From positions 1 through 41,617 of the forward strand of contig JAUIKH010000006.1 in NCBI GenBank assembly GCA_030430915.1: a stretch of 41,617 nucleotides of DNA, given 5' to 3'. Under the pieces are notes generated by a model that worked only from the letters and a program-made list of their open reading frames with translations, did not search any database and was not told the origin of the DNA. The translations under genes were made by a program, and so were the position numbers. This document shows, piece by piece, positions 1 to 7,785 of this stretch (position 1 is the stretch's first letter; every line of letters begins with the position of its first letter). Origin of the DNA: a bacterium. Its GTDB lineage: Bacteria > Patescibacteriota > Saccharimonadia > Saccharimonadales > SZUA-47.

Positions 1-1
1 A

Positions 2-805
2 ATCGATGTTAAAGAGCCGCTGTATGATTCAACTATGGCATGGCTAAACAACGGAAATCCATTACTGGCTGATGAAGGCCTGCAGACATTTGATGGCAAG
101 AGAGCTCTGTACTATGCGAGGTCTCGCCACGGGAGTTCAAGAGGCGATTTTGATCGAACAGAAAGGCAAAGAGAAGTAATAATAGCCTTACAGCAAAAAG
201 TACTAAGCCTTGGAACATTCTCTAATCCATTTAAAATGGTAGAACTGTTAAATACTTTTGGAGATAATGTTAGGACTGATTTAAATGGAACAAGTGAGTT
301 AAAAAGATTATACGAGATAGGTCAAAATATAGGAGCCGAGAGAGTTACATCTGTTGGTTTGGCAGACCCACCTAATATTTTGGTTACGACTGATTTTGTT
401 GCCAACCAGTCAGTTGTGGTGCCGGTTGCTGGACTTTATCAATATGATGAAATACAAGATTATATAAGAAACACTTTGAGAGATCCTTACTTAAAACAAG
501 AAGATGCGAGAATAGTAATACTAAACGGTACCACAACCGGTGGATTAGCAACTGCAAGAGAAAAAGAACTAAAGTCCTACGGATACAATGTAGTGTCAGT
601 TGATAATGCTCCTACTTCAGATTATGAAACTACGATGATCATTGATCTAAACAGCGGAGAAAAGCGCTATACTAAAAGCTATCTAGAGAGACGTCTTGGA
701 AAAAATGTGGTTACTGAATATATTGATGGGATTCCAACAATAGAAACAGCAGATTTTGTTATAATTTTAGGTAGAGATGAAGCTTTTAAGACGACGTCAA
801 ACTAA
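2..805 (+). CDS. LytR-CpsA-Psr (LCP) family cell-wall ligase, 3' part
   Basis: LCP enzymes move undecaprenyl-linked glycopolymers onto peptidoglycan at the outer face of the membrane. The frame is open from base 2, so the N-terminal membrane anchor and the first part of the catalytic domain lie outside the window. The visible part begins with the end of the LCP domain: a DGKRALYYARSR stretch followed by GDFDRTERQREVI, which carries the conserved arginines that bind the polyprenyl phosphate. After about residue 160 comes a LytR_C-type domain (IVILNGTTTGGLATAREKEL to FVIILGRD), the usual C-terminal partner. The next gene starts inside the last 29 nt, which suggests translational coupling. Family assignment is firm; the polymer transferred is unknown. 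Confidence 0.88.
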   Translation: MDVKEPLYDSTMAWLNNGNPLLADEGLQTFDGKRALYYARSRHGSSRGDFDRTERQREVIIALQQKVLSLGTFSNPFKMVELLNTFGDNVRTDLNGTSELKRLYEIGQNIGAERVTSVGLADPPNILVTTDFVANQSVVVPVAGLYQYDEIQDYIRNTLRDPYLKQEDARIVILNGTTTGGLATAREKELKSYGYNVVSVDNAPTSDYETTMIIDLNSGEKRYTKSYLERRLGKNVVTEYIDGIPTIETADFVIILGRDEAFKTTSN

Positions 806-1529
806 ACCTACAGGTGGCTACGCTTCGTTTTTACATATTATTCTTACGGCTGTACTACCAATAATTTTATATGTATTAATTAGATTGGACTTTGTGGCAT
901 TTGCTTTTCTGGCTGTAATACTCAGTAAATGGCGCATGTTTGCAGTTAAATTACGACATTGGCCTGTAAATTTTAGGGCCAATGCAGTTGACTTATTATT
1001 GGGTCTATCTGTGGTAGTGTTTATGTCAGTTGCGGACAGTCAGTTGTTACAGGTGGCGTGGGTTGTCTGCTACACTGGATGGCTTTTGTTCATTAAGCCT
1101 CAATCTAGCGTTTTATGGGTAGGACTACAGGCTATGATTGCCCAAGCACTTTCTTTAACAGCAATTTTTATAGTTTGGAACGAAGCTAGTGAAGCAGTGT
1201 TGGTGTTTACGGTTTGGGGCGTCACGTATCTTTGTGCTAGGCATTTTCTTGCAGCTTTTGATGAAGCAATGGCTAGAGCAACAGCATATGTTTGGGCTTT
1301 TTTCTGCGCCTCATTAACCTGGCTGTCGGCCCATTGGCTGTTATATTACAATTCAATTTCTCAGGTTGCTCTCATAATTACAGTGATAGGCTATAGTATA
1401 GCGGCGCTGTATTATCTAGATCATAAAGATAAGCTGAAAAAAGGCGTTAGAAGACAGTTTATATTTTTAATGATTACAATCCTACTGTTTATACTAGTCT
1501 TCTCTGATTGGAGTGGGGACATAATATAA
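777..1529 (+). CDS. Polytopic membrane protein, unknown function
   Basis: This 250-aa protein is mostly hydrophobic, with about seven or eight likely membrane segments separated by short basic loops (for example KWRMFAVKLRHW and the DHKDKLKKGVRRQ loop near the C-terminus). I recognise no catalytic motif. The start overlaps the end of the LCP gene by 29 nt, and htrA follows 18 nt after its stop, so the three genes look like one envelope operon. The basic N-terminus (MKLLRRRQTKP) suggests the N-terminus is cytoplasmic. It could be a partner of the LCP ligase or a lipid or polymer carrier, but nothing in the sequence decides this. Confidence 0.7.
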   Translation: MKLLRRRQTKPTGGYASFLHIILTAVLPIILYVLIRLDFVAFAFLAVILSKWRMFAVKLRHWPVNFRANAVDLLLGLSVVVFMSVADSQLLQVAWVVCYTGWLLFIKPQSSVLWVGLQAMIAQALSLTAIFIVWNEASEAVLVFTVWGVTYLCARHFLAAFDEAMARATAYVWAFFCASLTWLSAHWLLYYNSISQVALIITVIGYSIAALYYLDHKDKLKKGVRRQFIFLMITILLFILVFSDWSGDII

Positions 1530-1547
1530 GTTAAAAAAGGAGTTTAA

Positions 1548-2711
1548 ATGGCAGTCGACAAAAAAACAACTAACAAAAAACCTAATCAAACAGCAAAAAT
1601 TTTATTAGTTGTTATGAGTGCTGTTGTAGCTGGATTTTTTGGAGGATGGTTTGGGTCAGAAGCCAGAACCGACCTTGGTGAAAGTCAAACCAGTATTCAA
1701 AGAGAGGTAATAACCAACGAAGGGAACCTTATAAACACAATAGCTAAGGACGTTGGACCTAGTGTAGTTTCTGTAAACGTACAAAGTGTTGGTATTTCTA
1801 GGGATTTCTTTGGCTTTGGTCGTGAAACTGAGCGTTCGTCAGCTGGTACAGGAGTTATATTAAGTAAAGATGGATTCATCGTCACCAATAGGCACGTAGT
1901 ACCTAGGGACACATCAGACGTTAGTATTACTTTATCTGACGGAACAGAAGTAGAGGATGTCGAAGTAGTCGGCAGAACAAATGATAGTGATCCACTAGAT
2001 ATAGCATTCCTAAAAATTAAAGATACTAAAGATTTAGATCTTGTCCCTGCAAACCTAGGAGACTCTTCTAAAGTAGAAGTAGGAGACAGGGTAGTAGCGA
2101 TAGGAAATGCATTAGGGCAATTCCAAAATACTGTAACTAGTGGTATTATTTCTGGCTTCGGTAGAGACATACAAGCCTCAAACGGAACAGATTTAGAATC
2201 CCTACAAAACCTATTTCAGACCGACGCTGCAATAAATGGAGGTAACTCCGGCGGACCTTTAGTAAATGCATCCAGCGAGGTAATAGCGATAAATGTAGCT
2301 ACAGCAGGAGCCGACAATATTAGCTTTGCCATTCCCATTAACGATGTTAAAGGGCTGATAGACACCGTACTAAAAGAAGGTGAGCTGGTCAGGCCATATC
2401 TGGGCATAAGGTATGTACCGATTACTGACGACATAGCATTCGAGCTGGATTTACCAGTAAAACGAGGAGTGTATATACCAAGATCAACAGAATCTCAGCC
2501 TTCGATAATAGATGGCAGTCCTGCTCAGAAAGCTGGCTTAGAAGAAAGAGACATAATCACAGAAGTTGACGGTGTAAAACTTGATGAAGACAATAGCTTA
2601 GTTAGTATTTTGGGTAAAAAGAGTGTAGGTGAGGAGATAGAACTGAAAGTTATTAGAGGCGAAGAAGAATTGACACTGAAAGCTACGCTAGAAGCTGCAC
2701 CAGAGCAATAA
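1548..2711 (+). CDS. htrA: HtrA/DegP-type S1C serine protease with PDZ domain
   Basis: A membrane-anchored quality-control protease of 387 aa acting outside the cytoplasmic membrane. After a basic N-terminus there is one membrane segment (about residues 17-36). A trypsin-like domain follows, with the catalytic triad visible as His116 (TNRHVV), Asp151 (DIAFLKI) and Ser234 in GGNSGGPLVN. One PDZ domain occupies about residues 275-385 (RPYLGIRYVPI, then SPAQKAGLEERDIITEVDG). A good Shine-Dalgarno sequence (AAAGGAG) lies just before the ATG. It is the last gene of the LCP cluster, and its stop codon is only 4 nt from the convergent prmC stop, with no terminator hairpin between them. Size and architecture are typical of single-PDZ HtrA proteins. 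Confidence 0.95.
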   Translation: MAVDKKTTNKKPNQTAKILLVVMSAVVAGFFGGWFGSEARTDLGESQTSIQREVITNEGNLINTIAKDVGPSVVSVNVQSVGISRDFFGFGRETERSSAGTGVILSKDGFIVTNRHVVPRDTSDVSITLSDGTEVEDVEVVGRTNDSDPLDIAFLKIKDTKDLDLVPANLGDSSKVEVGDRVVAIGNALGQFQNTVTSGIISGFGRDIQASNGTDLESLQNLFQTDAAINGGNSGGPLVNASSEVIAINVATAGADNISFAIPINDVKGLIDTVLKEGELVRPYLGIRYVPITDDIAFELDLPVKRGVYIPRSTESQPSIIDGSPAQKAGLEERDIITEVDGVKLDEDNSLVSILGKKSVGEEIELKVIRGEEELTLKATLEAAPEQ

Positions 2712-2715
2712 TCAC

Positions 2716-3588
2716 TTAAGTTCGCTTAAATACTTGAATTAACCCCTGTTGCAAAACAGGTTCATAACCGCTATCTTTGGCAATTTCTTCTAATTGTTTG
2801 TGCTGAAAGTCTAAGGACTCAGTCAAAACATAAGGTATTGTTTCATTAGTCATTTTAAATAAATTTCGATAATAATCTAGCCCATCAGGTCCTGCAAATA
2901 TAGCGTTCTTTGGTTCGTGTTTAGCTGATTCGTTAATTTTATATTTATTAGGGACGTAGGGAAGGTTCGCTAGTATAAATGAATTATCTAGAATATTTGT
3001 TTTCTTTAGTTCTTTACTAATATCAAGCTTACAAAAATCTACGGGTGCTCCGAGATTTTTTGCATTTTTTTCAGCAATTTCTAAAGCTTTTTGGTCAACA
3101 TCAAAACCTGTATAGCTTTTAAATTTATAGGTTTCATCAAGCTCCAAGTAAGCAGAAATTATTATGCAGCCCGAGCCTGTTCCAATATCTACCAAGTTAG
3201 TATTTTTAATCTCGGATAAGTCCATGAATTTTGAGACTTTAACTACCAAATCGACCATATCTTCAGTTTCAGGTCGAGGTGTTAGAATACCGGAGTTAAC
3301 TATGAATTTATGCCCGTAAAATTCTTTAAAACCTCGAATGTAAGCTAGCGGCTCATGTTTAGTTCTTCTATCAATTTGAAATTCTAACTTTCTTAAGAAC
3401 GTAAGAACATCATAATCTAGGTCTATTTCATCTATATTTTTATCCATATTTGCGTGCAACCATGACCTGTCTACTTTTAATGAATCTGCTATCAGAATCT
3501 CTGCATCCAATCTAGCTGTGTCTACATTTTTATCTTCAAGCTTTTCAATATGAGATGCTAAAAGGCTTTTAATTGTCATATGAGCCAC
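2716..3588 (-). CDS. prmC: Peptide chain release factor N5-glutamine methyltransferase
   Basis: PrmC methylates the glutamine of the GGQ motif in RF1 and RF2, both encoded in this window. The 290-aa protein has an N-terminal helical domain followed by a Rossmann methyltransferase domain: PRPETEDMVD (104-113), the SAM-binding VDIGTGSGC (133-141), an acidic residue in GFDVD, and the catalytic loop NLPY (208-211), where most relatives have NPPY. The C-terminal EP-x-A-x-F-x-G-x-DGLD-x-Y element is present. It begins immediately after the prfA stop codon (TGA then GTG), the classical prfA-prmC pairing, so translation is probably coupled. GTG at 3588 is the first start; an ATG three codons in (3579) is equally plausible. 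Confidence 0.93.
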   Translation of the reverse strand: MAHMTIKSLLASHIEKLEDKNVDTARLDAEILIADSLKVDRSWLHANMDKNIDEIDLDYDVLTFLRKLEFQIDRRTKHEPLAYIRGFKEFYGHKFIVNSGILTPRPETEDMVDLVVKVSKFMDLSEIKNTNLVDIGTGSGCIIISAYLELDETYKFKSYTGFDVDQKALEIAEKNAKNLGAPVDFCKLDISKELKKTNILDNSFILANLPYVPNKYKINESAKHEPKNAIFAGPDGLDYYRNLFKMTNETIPYVLTESLDFQHKQLEEIAKDSGYEPVLQQGLIQVFKRT

Positions 3589-4641
3589 TCAAGCTTCGCT
3601 TTTAAACAGGTCAGCTTCTGCTTTTTTTAGCTCTTCCATGAGATCAGAGATGTTGCCGCTTAATGCTCCTGGCAAGTTAGACCTTGAGAATCCTATTCTG
3701 TGATCAGTTATGCGGTCTTGAGGGAAGTTATAGGTTCGAATTTTTTCAGATCTATCTCCTGATCCGATTAGTTTTTTACGTGCAGCACTGGCTTCAGCTT
3801 GTTCTTTCTCAATCTTGGCTTGTAAGATTCTTGAGCGCAAAACCCCCATGGCTTTATCTTTATTCTTAATTTGAGATTTCTCATCTTGCATAGTTACGAC
3901 TATTCCTGTTGGTTTATGAGTTATTCTTACGGCTGAATCAGTAGTGTTTACAGATTGACCTCCATGCCCGCTAGCACGATATGTGTCGATTTGTAAGTCT
4001 TGCTGGTTGATTTCTACATCTGATTCTTCTGCCTCTGGTAGCACTGCAACTGTTACGGTTGATGTATGAACCCGACCTTGAGACTCTGTTGCCGGAACTC
4101 TTTGCACACGGTGTACGCCAGCCTCTAGGTGAAAATGTGCATATGCTCCAGCTCCTTTAATAGCAAAACTAATCTCTTTATATCCTCCAACTTCTGATGG
4201 GCTTTCATTTAGTAGCTCTGTTTTAAAACCGCTATCTTCAGCATGCTTGGCATACATTCGATATAGCTCTCCTGCAAACAATGAGGCTTCGTCACCACCA
4301 GCTCCAGCTCTAATTTCGACAATGCAATCTTTATCTGCATTGGGATCTTTTGGTATTAGCAATTCTTGCAGTTTTTCTTGTAACTTTTCGACTTTTGAAT
4401 TATTTTCTTCAATTTCTATCTTAGCCATTTCAATCAGCTCAGCATCTTTACCGCTAAGAATATCTTTGGCTTGATCAGTAGAGGATTTTAGCTGACTAAC
4501 CTTATCTATAGTTTCAATAATTTCTTCTAGCTCTGCTATTCTTTTAGCAGTTTTTGGATACTCTTTAGATGAATAATAGCTAGGATCGTCTAATTTAGAT
4601 TTTAATTGGTTTAGCTCTTCGATGTATTGATCTTTTTTCAT
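3589..4641 (-). CDS. prfA: Peptide chain release factor 1 (RF1)
   Basis: RF1 recognises UAA and UAG in the ribosomal A site and triggers peptide release. The 350-aa protein is full length for the family. The decoding motif PAT (183-185) in HRVQRVPATESQGRVHTST is the RF1-type tripeptide, and the catalytic GGQ (227-229) lies in SGHGGQSVNTTDSAVR. An N-terminal coiled-coil domain and the GAGGDEASLFA segment of domain 2 are clear. It is transcribed with prmC and lies downstream of the rpmE terminator, so it either has its own promoter in the 70-nt gap or depends on readthrough. Together with RF2 at 33569 it shows that UGA is a stop codon here. Confidence 0.96.
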   Translation of the reverse strand: MKKDQYIEELNQLKSKLDDPSYYSSKEYPKTAKRIAELEEIIETIDKVSQLKSSTDQAKDILSGKDAELIEMAKIEIEENNSKVEKLQEKLQELLIPKDPNADKDCIVEIRAGAGGDEASLFAGELYRMYAKHAEDSGFKTELLNESPSEVGGYKEISFAIKGAGAYAHFHLEAGVHRVQRVPATESQGRVHTSTVTVAVLPEAEESDVEINQQDLQIDTYRASGHGGQSVNTTDSAVRITHKPTGIVVTMQDEKSQIKNKDKAMGVLRSRILQAKIEKEQAEASAARKKLIGSGDRSEKIRTYNFPQDRITDHRIGFSRSNLPGALSGNISDLMEELKKAEADLFKSEA

Positions 4642-4663
4642 AAGTTACCTATCTTTAGTTTAC

Positions 4664-4701
4664 AAATAAAAAAGCTCCAATCAAAGTTGATGTGGAGCTT
4701 T
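4664..4701 (-). terminator. Intrinsic terminator of rpmE
   Basis: Read on the minus strand, AAAGCTCCA (4701-4693) pairs perfectly with TGGAGCTTT (4679-4671) across a 13-nt loop. The T-rich tract TTTTATTT follows directly. It lies 14 nt beyond the rpmE stop and before prfA. This is the only textbook intrinsic terminator I found in the window. Confidence 0.85.
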
Positions 4702-4714
4702 AGTCTTAAGTTAG

Positions 4715-5053
4715 CTAACCGATTTTTTGAGGTTGTTCTTTTTCTTCAGTTTTTTCACCTTTTGCAGGTTTTGCTGACTTCTTAGCTTTTTGTTCCTTCG
4801 CCTTTTTAGCTGCATCACGTCTAGCTTGGAATTTATCAACACGTCCTTCAATGTCTACTAGCTTCTCTTGGCCTGTGTAGAAGGGGTGAGAAGAACTTGA
4901 AATATGTACTTTAACTAGTGGGTATTCGTTGCCATCTTCCCATTTAACAGTCTCTTCACTGGCTACAGTCGAGCGAGTTAGTATCTTGGTTCCGTCGTTT
5001 AAGTCTTCAAAAACAACTAATCTATAATTTTTTGGATGAATATCTTTCTTCAT
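4715..5053 (-). CDS. rpmE: Ribosomal protein bL31 (type B-like, zinc-free)
   Basis: bL31 is a bridge protein between the ribosomal subunits. The core [20 protein letters not shown] with TRSTV, then [20 protein letters not shown], is diagnostic. No CxxC zinc ligands are present, so it resembles the type B (RpmE2) form. After residue 75 comes a lysine/alanine/glutamate-rich tail that lengthens the protein to 112 aa. I chose the ATG at 5053, not the in-frame ATG at 5107: the family N-terminus starts here, and a promoter (-10 at 5066-5071) lies between the two ATGs. There is no Shine-Dalgarno sequence, and the predicted leader is only about 6 nt. The gene has its own terminator. Confidence 0.93.
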   Translation of the reverse strand: MKKDIHPKNYRLVVFEDLNDGTKILTRSTVASEETVKWEDGNEYPLVKVHISSSSHPFYTGQEKLVDIEGRVDKFQARRDAAKKAKEQKAKKSAKPAKGEKTEEKEQPQKIG

Positions 5054-5065
5054 GATCAAGAAGTG

Positions 5066-5094
5066 ATTATACGCTAAAACACAGTCATATTCAA
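5066..5094 (-). promoter_or_regulatory. Promoter of rpmE
   Basis: On the minus strand, TTGAAT (5094-5089), a 17-nt spacer and a perfect TATAAT (5071-5066) precede the ATG at 5053. The predicted start of transcription is about 6 nt before the ATG. It diverges from the promoter at 5118-5146. Confidence 0.8.
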
Positions 5095-5117
5095 CTAAAA
5101 AATCCAATGTATTAATA

Positions 5118-5146
5118 TTGACAAATAAGCAAAAGCATGATAGTAT
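5118..5146 (+). promoter_or_regulatory. Promoter of the OmpA-like protein gene
   Basis: A consensus TTGACA (5118-5123), a 17-nt spacer and TAGTAT (5141-5146), preceded by an extended TGA at 5138-5140. It is among the strongest matches to sigma-70 consensus in the window. The leader would be about 32 nt. Confidence 0.85.
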
Positions 5147-5184
5147 GGAAAAGTTAAATCAAAAACAAAAGAATAAAAAAGAAT

Positions 5185-6243
5185 ATGAAAGAACAGTTAA
5201 GCACACCACAAAACCAACCTGAACACCAAGACGATGGCAAAAGAGATATAGGTATTTTAACTACAGCAGGCGTAGTAGGGGCTTTGCTTGTTACGTCAGG
5301 CGGAGTTGATGTTGAACATGAAAGAAATGTGCTTCCTGGCCCTGAGGAATCAGCAGTATTAGTAATTGATGGTCCTGCAGATGATCAAAAAGGTGGAGAA
5401 GTTTCTTCAGCAATCATTGAAAAACACGCTGTTAACGAAGCGTGGGCAAGATTATTTTCTGAAGATCCACATGCTGGTGAGTTAACACGTCCTGAGCAGG
5501 TTGACATGATCGGTGAAAGAGTTAAAGAACTTATTGATCAAGGTTTTAGCATTACTGAAGTAAGCATGCAGGGTTTTGCTTCTGACGAAGATGATTCTGC
5601 AGAAAATGCCGGTATCGGTCAGGGTAATAGAAAAAATGTAGACCTAGCCAATACACGAACAGTCAAGCTATATCCAGAGCTAAAGCAAGAAATGGAAGAA
5701 AGTGGTTATAGTGCCGATATTGGAATAGAAGGTGGTATTGAAGACATCCTTACTGACAGCGAAAGAGGCGAACTATCATTTATAGCTAAAGCTACACAAC
5801 ACGAAGATGTAACAAGCCTAATAAAGCAATACAATAGAGATCCAAGCTCACTAAGCAAGACGGCTAGACAAGGTTTGGATAAGATTCTAGGCTCTGAGCG
5901 TAAAGTTGAAGTTACAATATCTGCCGAAACTGAGCAAGCACCAATTCCCGAAAATTTGCCAGAAGGAAGCAAGATAGAGGTTGTAGCTCAAGGTGAAGGA
6001 GAAGAAGTAACTACCAAATACATAATCAAAACACCTGTAATGATGACAATGAAAGCGGTGTTTCCAGCAGTTGAGCCTTTGATTGAAGAACCAGTTGAAA
6101 TAACAGGAGGCAATCGACGTCCTACAAGAGACATCCATGACCCTAAACTAGAACACCCCGCCCAAAGGGATCACCGTAGTAAACCAATTCATGGTCAAAA
6201 CAGCTCTATTTGGTCCGGTGAAATGAACTCAGGCAACCACTAG
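5185..6243 (+). CDS. Single-TM protein with OmpA-like domain
   Basis: The 352-aa protein has a polar N-terminus, one membrane segment (about 22-40), and a region of about residues 80-246 that resembles an OmpA-type peptidoglycan-binding fold. Its features are an opening strand ending in EVSMQGFASDEDD, an asparagine followed by a helix with LANTRTVKLYPEL, an acidic insertion, and a closing strand RKVEVTISA after a YNRD segment. OmpA domains normally read G-x-A-(S/D)-x(n)-N-x2-LA-x2-RA and bind diaminopimelate in the wall. The last 100 residues are low-complexity and charged. It has its own strong promoter, and the rpsB promoter follows it. Related proteins seem to recur in Saccharibacteria; this is from memory, and the domain call is inference. 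Confidence 0.6.
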   Translation: MKEQLSTPQNQPEHQDDGKRDIGILTTAGVVGALLVTSGGVDVEHERNVLPGPEESAVLVIDGPADDQKGGEVSSAIIEKHAVNEAWARLFSEDPHAGELTRPEQVDMIGERVKELIDQGFSITEVSMQGFASDEDDSAENAGIGQGNRKNVDLANTRTVKLYPELKQEMEESGYSADIGIEGGIEDILTDSERGELSFIAKATQHEDVTSLIKQYNRDPSSLSKTARQGLDKILGSERKVEVTISAETEQAPIPENLPEGSKIEVVAQGEGEEVTTKYIIKTPVMMTMKAVFPAVEPLIEEPVEITGGNRRPTRDIHDPKLEHPAQRDHRSKPIHGQNSSIWSGEMNSGNH

Positions 6244-6265
6244 CACTTAAAATCTGTTAATAACA

Positions 6266-6294
6266 TTGTTAAAAAACACTTCAAATGCTATAAT
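6266..6294 (+). promoter_or_regulatory. Promoter of rpsB-tsf
   Basis: TTGTTA (6266-6271), a 17-nt spacer and a perfect TATAAT (6289-6294), preceded by TGC. Transcription is predicted to start near 6301, giving a leader of about 95 nt before rpsB. Confidence 0.85.
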
Positions 6295-6300
6295 TTGTCC

Positions 6301-6395
6301 ATAAATAATTAAACAACTGTGTGGAGTTATTCCTCCCAGCGAACTGAATTAGAAGTTCTAAAGGGTTACACATAGTGAAGAGAAAGGATAAACAT
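6301..6395 (+). promoter_or_regulatory. Structured 5' leader of rpsB
   Basis: The leader can fold into a three-way junction. An outer stem pairs ACTGTGT (6316-6322) with ACACATAGT (6368-6376), leaving AT bulged. Hairpin one is GGAG (6323-6326) with CTCC (6333-6336). Hairpin two is GAACT (6341-6345) with AGTTC (6354-6358). The Shine-Dalgarno sequence AAAGGA (6383-6388) follows 6 nt after the outer stem. In other bacteria S2 represses its own mRNA through the leader, so the same role is plausible here. I cannot match it to a named RNA family. Confidence 0.5.
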
Positions 6396-7139
6396 ATGGC
6401 CTCAAAGATAGAGGTAGATGCTAAGAAATTATTAGAAGCAGGAGCCCACTTCGGTCACAAGACTAGTCGATGGCACCCAGCAATGAGACCGTTCATACAT
6501 GGTAAGCGTGGTGATACGCATATTATTGATCTGACAACTACTGCTGACAGTTTAGAAAAAGCTTTAGAAATTATTACTAAGAAGGTTGCAAATGGCGGCC
6601 AAGTACTACTAGTTTCAACCAAGAGACAAGCCAAAGAACCAATAGAAAACTTGGCTAAAGAAACGGGTATGCCATACGTAGTTAACAGATGGCTTGGCGG
6701 TATGCTAACTAACAAGAAGACAATTGGTGAGCGTGTTAAATACCTTAAAAAGCAAGAAGATAGAATGAGCTCAGGTGAGCTTGAGAAAAAGTACAGCAAA
6801 CTAGAAGTTCAAAATTACCAAGAAGAGATTGACGAAATGAATGTTTTATATTCAGGCATTAAAGACATGGCTGGATATCCGAAAGTTGTATTTGTTGTAG
6901 ACATTCTTCATGACAAAAACGCGGTCTCAGAGGCAAATAAGCTAAATATTCCAGTAGTCGGGCTAGTCGATACCAATGGTGACCCAAGAACAATTAGTTA
7001 TCCTGTGCCTTGTAATGACGACGCACTAAAAACTATTCAGCTAGTGTGCGACTATGTAAAACAAGCAATTGAAGCTGGAAAAGCTTTACAAAAACAACCA
7101 AAAACAGATAAAGACGTAAAGTCTGAAGGGAAGAAATAA
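6396..7139 (+). CDS. rpsB: Ribosomal protein uS2
   Basis: uS2 is a small-subunit protein needed for recruiting mRNA and bS1-like factors. The 247-aa sequence carries the family marks: LLEAGAHFGHKTSRWHPAMRPFI at the N-terminus, NRWLGGMLTN near residue 97, and PVVGLVDTNGDP with a following cysteine-containing segment in the C-terminal half. I set the start at ATG 6396 (MASKIEVD), seven codons inside the longest frame, because AAAGGA sits 7 nt upstream and the upstream GTG would fall at the edge of the leader stem. Its stop codon overlaps the tsf start (TAATG), as in the usual rpsB-tsf operon. Its own promoter and structured leader suggest autoregulation. Confidence 0.96.
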   Translation: MASKIEVDAKKLLEAGAHFGHKTSRWHPAMRPFIHGKRGDTHIIDLTTTADSLEKALEIITKKVANGGQVLLVSTKRQAKEPIENLAKETGMPYVVNRWLGGMLTNKKTIGERVKYLKKQEDRMSSGELEKKYSKLEVQNYQEEIDEMNVLYSGIKDMAGYPKVVFVVDILHDKNAVSEANKLNIPVVGLVDTNGDPRTISYPVPCNDDALKTIQLVCDYVKQAIEAGKALQKQPKTDKDVKSEGKK

Positions 7140-7726
7140 TGGACATCGATAGCATTAAGAGATTAAAAAATTTAACAGGTGTAGGATTGACAGACGCTAA
7201 AGCAGCGCTAACAGAAGCTAATGGTGACTTTGATAAAGCACTGGAAGCAATGCGTAAAAAGGGTATGACCAAAGCCGAAAAACGAGGTGAGAGAGAAGCA
7301 AGGGAAGGCGTGATTGGCAGTTATGTCCACGACAATAGAATCGGTGTAATTGTAGAAGTAAATTGTGAGACTGATTTTGTTGCTAAGAATGAGAAGTTTA
7401 CGGATTTAGTTAAAGACGTTAGCATGCATATTGCAGCAAGCTCACCAGAATATGTGTCAGACCAGGACATTCCTGAAGATGTTAAAAAAGCTAAGCATGA
7501 TGAATTTAGCGAAAAAGCTAAGTCTGAAGGTAAGCCAGAAAAAATGATAGACAATATCGTTTCAGGAATGGTTAAAAAGTACTTTTCAGAATTATGCCTA
7601 CTAGACCAACCTTTCATCAAGAATCCGGACCAAACGGTCGGTGATTTAGTAAAAGAAGCAAACGCTCAATTAGGTGAAAACATAGTTGTAAGAAGATTTA
7701 GCCGCCTGCAACTGGGTGAAGTTTAA
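7139..7726 (+). CDS. tsf: Translation elongation factor Ts
   Basis: EF-Ts is the nucleotide exchange factor that recycles EF-Tu. The 195-aa protein has an N-terminal UBA-like domain (about 1-50, with LTGVGLTDAKAAL and AMRKKG) and one core domain containing the EF-Tu contact NCETDFVAKNEKF. It is a short version of the family, similar in length to the Thermus type and lacking the duplicated core and coiled-coil additions of the E. coli protein. The ATG shares its A with the rpsB stop codon, so the two genes are translationally coupled. A separate promoter for frr follows. Confidence 0.95.
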   Translation: MDIDSIKRLKNLTGVGLTDAKAALTEANGDFDKALEAMRKKGMTKAEKRGEREAREGVIGSYVHDNRIGVIVEVNCETDFVAKNEKFTDLVKDVSMHIAASSPEYVSDQDIPEDVKKAKHDEFSEKAKSEGKPEKMIDNIVSGMVKKYFSELCLLDQPFIKNPDQTVGDLVKEANAQLGENIVVRRFSRLQLGEV

Positions 7727-7748
7727 TCCAAGATAACTAATCATAAAC

Positions 7749-7757
7749 TGATACAAT
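7749..7757 (+). promoter_or_regulatory. Extended -10 promoter of frr
   Basis: TGA directly followed by TACAAT (7752-7757). No good -35 box is visible at the right distance. The leader would be about 22 nt, with AAGGAG at 7773-7778. Confidence 0.55.
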
Positions 7758-7785
7758 ATATTTACACTATATAAGGAGTATTATT

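Noticed and set aside
5054-5107. Longer rpmE start at 5107
   Set aside because: It would lie upstream of the TATAAT at 5066-5071, and the extra 18 residues do not belong to L31.
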